A DNA stretch of 38,663 bases, from contig JACKLZ010000006.1 of NCBI GenBank assembly GCA_024235675.1, positions 1 to 38,663 of the forward strand, in the 5' to 3' direction. Under the pieces are notes generated by a model. It worked only from the letters and a program-made list of their open reading frames with translations. It did not search any database and had not been told where the DNA came from. The stretch's first letter is position 1. Each line of letters opens with the position of its first letter. Origin of the DNA: Zoogloeaceae bacterium. Its GTDB lineage: Bacteria; Pseudomonadota; Gammaproteobacteria; Burkholderiales; Rhodocyclaceae. The position numbers were made by a program, and so were the translations under genes. Positions 34,421 through 38,663 of this stretch are shown piece after piece.

Positions 34421-35584
34421 ATGACGATGCAGGCGGCCATGGTGGGCTGGGCGCATACGCGCTTCGGCCGGCTCGACGATGAAACCCTCGAATCTCTGGT
34501 GTTGCGGGTGACGACCGAGGCGCTGGCCGACGCCGGCATCGACGCCGGGGCCGTCGACTCGATTCATGTGGGCAACCTGGGTGGCTTCGACGCCCAGGCC
34601 TTCCCCGCGGCCTTGCCGCTGCAAGCGGCACCGGGCCTGCGCTTCAAGTCCGCCACGCGCTACGAAAATGCCTGTGCCAGTGGCGCGGCTGCGTTGCACG
34701 GCGCGCTCGATCGCATCGGGGCCGGGCGCAGCCAGGTCGCGCTGGTGATCGGCGTCGAAAAAATGAGCGTGATGACGACGCCCGAGGTCGCCCGCGTGCT
34801 TGCCGGTTGCAGCTATCAGCCCGAAGAAGGCGCGTTGAGTTTCCCCGGCATCTTTGCGCAGATGGCGCAGACCTACTTCGACCGCTACGGTGATCAACGC
34901 GACGCGCTGGCGCATATCGCGGCCAAGAATCACGCCAACGGGACGCGCAATCCTTACGCACACATCCGCAAGGATCTGGGCTTCGACTTCTGCCGGCATG
35001 AATCCGAGCGCAACCGCATGGTCGCCCCGCCGCTGAAAGTGTCGGACTGCTCGACCGTGGCCGACGGTGCGGCGGCGATGATCGTCGTCGGCCCCGACCG
35101 CATTGGTGACTTCCCGAAGGCGGTGGGCTTTCGCGCGACGGCCCATGTCACCGACTACCTGCCCCTGTCGATGCGCGACGCGATCGCCTTCGAGGGGCCG
35201 CGCCGGGCCTTTGGTCTGGCGATGGACGCAGCGGGCATCACGCTCGGCGACCTCAGCTTTGCCGAGGTGCACGACTGCTTCACCTTCGCCGAACTGCTGT
35301 CTTACGAAGCGATGGGACTGGCGCCGCAGGGCGAGGGCGCGCGGGTGATTCTCGACGGCATCAGCCGGCGCGACGGCCGACTGCCGATCAACCCCTCCGG
35401 CGGGCTCAAGGCCAAGGGCCACCCGGTGGGCGCCACCGGTGTGTCCATGCATGTGATGAGCGCCATGCAACTGACCGGCGCCGCCGGCGACATGCAACTG
35501 ACCGACGCCCGGCTGGGCGCGGTGTTCAATATGGGTGGCTCGGCGGTCGCCAGCTACGTGAGCATTCTCGAACGCATCAAATAA
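34421..35584 (+). CDS. SCP2-type thiolase / acetyl-CoA acetyltransferase family protein
   Basis: This 387-residue thiolase-superfamily enzyme has the nucleophilic Cys85 (ENACASG), His284 in AEVHDCFT with the second cysteine right after (Cys286), and the GHPVGATG motif with His334. This His-Asp-Cys arrangement is typical of the SCP2/SCPx branch rather than classical PhaA-type thiolases, whose second catalytic Cys is near the C-terminus. The branch cleaves or condenses 3-oxoacyl-CoA, including branched or ring-derived substrates. The operon position after an NAD-type SDR and before an AMP-forming ligase suggests thiolytic cleavage of a 3-oxoacyl-CoA product. Confidence 0.92.
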   Translation: MTMQAAMVGWAHTRFGRLDDETLESLVLRVTTEALADAGIDAGAVDSIHVGNLGGFDAQAFPAALPLQAAPGLRFKSATRYENACASGAAALHGALDRIGAGRSQVALVIGVEKMSVMTTPEVARVLAGCSYQPEEGALSFPGIFAQMAQTYFDRYGDQRDALAHIAAKNHANGTRNPYAHIRKDLGFDFCRHESERNRMVAPPLKVSDCSTVADGAAAMIVVGPDRIGDFPKAVGFRATAHVTDYLPLSMRDAIAFEGPRRAFGLAMDAAGITLGDLSFAEVHDCFTFAELLSYEAMGLAPQGEGARVILDGISRRDGRLPINPSGGLKAKGHPVGATGVSMHVMSAMQLTGAAGDMQLTDARLGAVFNMGGSAVASYVSILERIK

Positions 35585-35629
35585 TGGCGCAGGCGGCCCG
35601 CAGAGGCCGCCGGCCATGGAGGAGACATC

Positions 35630-37156
<1,527 letters not shown>

Positions 37157-37157
37157 G

Positions 37158-37271
37158 CAAAGTGTTCTCCACCATTTCATTCTGTATGCCTGACCGGGAA
37201 GCGCGTATCCCGCAGCCGTGTCATGTCGTGCATCTGTTCGAGTGAGCGCCGCTGGCGTCGCAGGGCGCGCT
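37158..37271 (-). repeat. Distal copy of the ~114-bp effector-end repeat
   Basis: This stretch aligns without gaps to 38083-38196 (offset 925 bp), with about 14 mismatches by eye (near 88% identity). It starts two bases after the acyl-CoA ligase stop. On the minus strand it runs from effector-coding sequence through the effector stop to the base just before where the immunity gene would start. Confidence 0.9.
37177..37271 (-). pseudogene. Remnant of a Tle3-like effector 3' end
   Basis: Read on the minus strand, this encodes a segment ending ...LRRQRRSLEQMHDMTRLRDT and then RFPVRHTE with a TGA stop at 37179-37177. It matches the last ~30 residues of the upstream effector (QRQRRSIEHMHDM...RFPVVHAE). 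Most differences are silent or conservative, so it was under coding selection for some time after the copies diverged. No start, no catalytic domain and no ribosome-binding site accompany it, so it is a leftover fragment rather than a working gene. Confidence 0.8.
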
Positions 37272-37283
37272 GGGAAAGCCGCT

Positions 37284-38082
37284 TTAGCGCACCGCCTCGA
37301 CCGTCCAGGTGACCGGCCGCGCCACGCTGCGCCCGAGCCCATCGAGCACGGCGAGCTGAAAGGCGTTCCAGCGCGTACCGGTGGTTTGCTTGGGCTCGCC
37401 TTCGAGGTCGGGGTCGCAGCGCATTTGCGACCAGCCTTTGTAGTCCTTCACTTCGGGGATGGTGGTGGGGAGGTTCTGGAATTCGGGGCGTTCGGAAAAA
37501 ACTGTCGTTGGCAGATGGTTTACCGGGTCAACCACTAGCATGCCCCAGCCATCCCCAAACGGTTTCGACGTCATGAAAACCCGCCCGTCCTTGAACTCGA
37601 TGAAGGCCTGCTGATTGACGACGGTGATGGCTTTGATGCGATCGGCAAAAAAATCCGCCGCCCACCCAACGTGCATCCTGGAATGTTTTGCCGTGGTCTT
37701 TCGAAACACGAAACGCTGACGGTTCGTGATACGGAATGAAGATGAAATCGCCATCGTTGTCGGCATGGATGATGCGCGGCAGGAAGACACGCGCGAACTG
37801 ATCGATCATCGGGGTGTTGATATCGCGTTTCTCATCGACATAGTTGATCGCGCCCTCGCAGCCATAGCCGGTTAAAGTCAGGTAACGGTGATCGTCAAAT
37901 CGATAAACGATCTGTGTCGACGGCTTCCTCGGCGCCTCGGCATGACTCGACGGCAGCCACGGGATCAAGGCAACGGCCGACAGCCCGGTCGCCAGCAGCC
38001 GAGTGGGTTTCTTACCCATCCACTGGCCAAACATGAAACACGCCAGCGCGAGGCCCAGCGTCCACAACGGAATCAACCACAT
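37284..38082 (-). pseudogene. Tli3-like type VI lipase immunity protein, frameshifted
   Basis: Two overlapping frames join into one protein. The first reads from MWLIPLWTLGLALACFMFG (two hydrophobic helices, about residues 1-45) through IVYRFDDHRYLTLTGYGCEG and SKDHGKTF to VGGGFF. The second continues ADRIKAITVVNQQAFIEFKDG to the TAA at 37286-37284. The break is in seven As (37647-37653); six would keep the frame and give about 265 residues. The DDHRYLTL...C...YVDEK...DHGKTF pattern resembles Tli3 immunity proteins of T6SS lipase effectors. ATG 38082 has GGAG nine bases upstream; ATG 38097 is possible. A sequencing error would make it intact. Confidence 0.65.
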
Positions 38083-38196
38083 CAAAGTGTTCTCCATCGT
38101 TTCATTCTGCATGCACGACCGGGAAGCGCGCATCCCGCTGGCGTGTCATGTCGTGCATGTGTTCGATTGATCGCCGCTGGCGTTGCAAGTCGCGCA
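38083..38196 (-). repeat. Proximal copy of the ~114-bp effector-end repeat
   Basis: This is the partner of 37158-37271. It covers the last ~31 codons of the effector, its stop and the short gap to the immunity gene. Its boundary at 38083 is exactly one base before the proposed immunity start codon at 38082. Confidence 0.9.
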
Positions 38197-38662
38197 TGCG
38201 CTCTTCCCATTCACGTGTCGGCCACTGGCTGCGCTCACGTTCCAGACGTGCGATGCGCTCGTCGATCCGGCTTAGTTCCCTGTTGTATAGGGCAGATTTG
38301 GTGCTTTCGTTGACCATCCCAGAAATGTCTGGAGGTTTGTTCATCTGTTTCTTGGTGTCCGGCGGCAATATGCCTTTTTGATAGTAATTGCGATCAAAAT
38401 CAAGATCACTCTCGCGCCAATCAGCCACCCGCAACAACTTCTGCCAAAACGCCCCGCCATCGATCTTGCATGTGTCGTAGCTGCGGCATCGCCCGACGGC
38501 CAGATCGAAGGCCGTCGCACAGCGCGAAGCGGCTTCGTTGAGGACGATGGCTGAATGGTTGGAGGTGGTCGTCGATGTGTCGCGGGCGCGCTCGCGCAAC
38601 TCCTCCGGCGTCATGTATCGCGTCACAAACACGCCTTCGCTGTTGGCCGTGGCGCGCACCAG
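38102..38662 (-). CDS. Tle3-like T6SS phospholipase effector, C-terminal part
   Basis: The 186 C-terminal residues of a protein that continues past the window edge. The segment NHSAIVLNEAASRCATAFDLAVGRCRSYDTCKIDGGAFWQKLLRVADWR matches, from memory, the end of Tle3 lipase effectors (DUF3274-type: SNHSAI...N...ATAxDLAVG...F). A charged helical tail with a probable coiled coil follows (SRIDERIARLERERSQWPTREWEERMRDLQRQRRSIEHM). The catalytic Ser motif would lie upstream, outside the window. It overlaps or abuts the immunity gene. Base composition falls visibly towards AT around 38280-38400, unlike the rest of the window, which fits horizontal transfer. Family call is moderate. Confidence 0.65.
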   Translation of the reverse strand: MVRATANSEGVFVTRYMTPEELRERARDTSTTTSNHSAIVLNEAASRCATAFDLAVGRCRSYDTCKIDGGAFWQKLLRVADWRESDLDFDRNYYQKGILPPDTKKQMNKPPDISGMVNESTKSALYNRELSRIDERIARLERERSQWPTREWEERMRDLQRQRRSIEHMHDMTRQRDARFPVVHAE

Positions 38663-38663
38663 A

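Overview
The window looks like chromosomal DNA from a high-GC betaproteobacterium. The closest fit is the Rhodocyclales/Zoogloeaceae group (Azoarcus-, Thauera- or Denitromonas-like). This rests on the order mreBCD-mrdA-rodA-rlpA-dacC-dat-ybeD-lipB-lipA, the divergent gatCAB operon beside mreB, a DUF1631 protein and a single-heme DUF3365 protein. The lineage is an inference from gene order and style, not from a database match. No rRNA, tRNA, CRISPR array, transposase or integrase was seen.

Region 1 (30-4980, minus strand) is a gatC-gatA-lipoprotein-gatB-DUF3617-DUF1499 operon that makes the tRNA-dependent amidotransferase. An unrecognised lipoprotein gene sits between gatA and gatB. Region 2 (5071-15876, plus strand) is a cell-shape and envelope supercluster. 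The elongasome genes (mreB, mreC, mreD, PBP2, RodA) are followed by rlpA, then dacC with its own promoter, a D-amino acid aminotransferase, a DUF493 protein, and lipB-lipA for lipoate synthesis, ending at an intrinsic terminator. Region 3 (15976-19471, plus) holds a secreted DUF4197 protein, a Rep-type helicase and a lipoprotein.

Region 4 (19553-24770, minus) is a complete branched-chain amino acid ABC importer in the order livJ-livH-livM-livG-livF. It has a hairpin-rich gap after livJ and a UUCG-loop terminator after livF. Region 5 (25053-32624) holds yebC, a secreted Cys-rich protein with a degenerate HExxH-like motif, a HerA-like ATPase (YjgR/DUF853), a convergent DUF1631 protein, a single-heme DUF3365 protein, a degenerate cupin, an EamA transporter and a small acidic protein. 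Region 6 (32638-37156) is a LysR regulator divergent from an operon of an SDR, an SCP2-type thiolase and an acyl-CoA ligase. It looks like an uncharacterised acyl-CoA degradation module.

Region 7 (37158-38663, minus) is the most unusual part. It appears to be the 3' end of a type VI secretion lipase effector (Tle3-like), running off the window edge, followed by a Tli3-like immunity gene with a one-base frameshift in an A7 tract. Beyond the immunity gene lies a second, diverged copy (about 88% identical by eye) of the last ~114 bp of the effector region. It still encodes the effector's final ~30 residues and stop codon, and it abuts the 3' end of the acyl-CoA ligase gene. This reads as the scar of a duplicated effector-immunity module at the edge of an acquired island.
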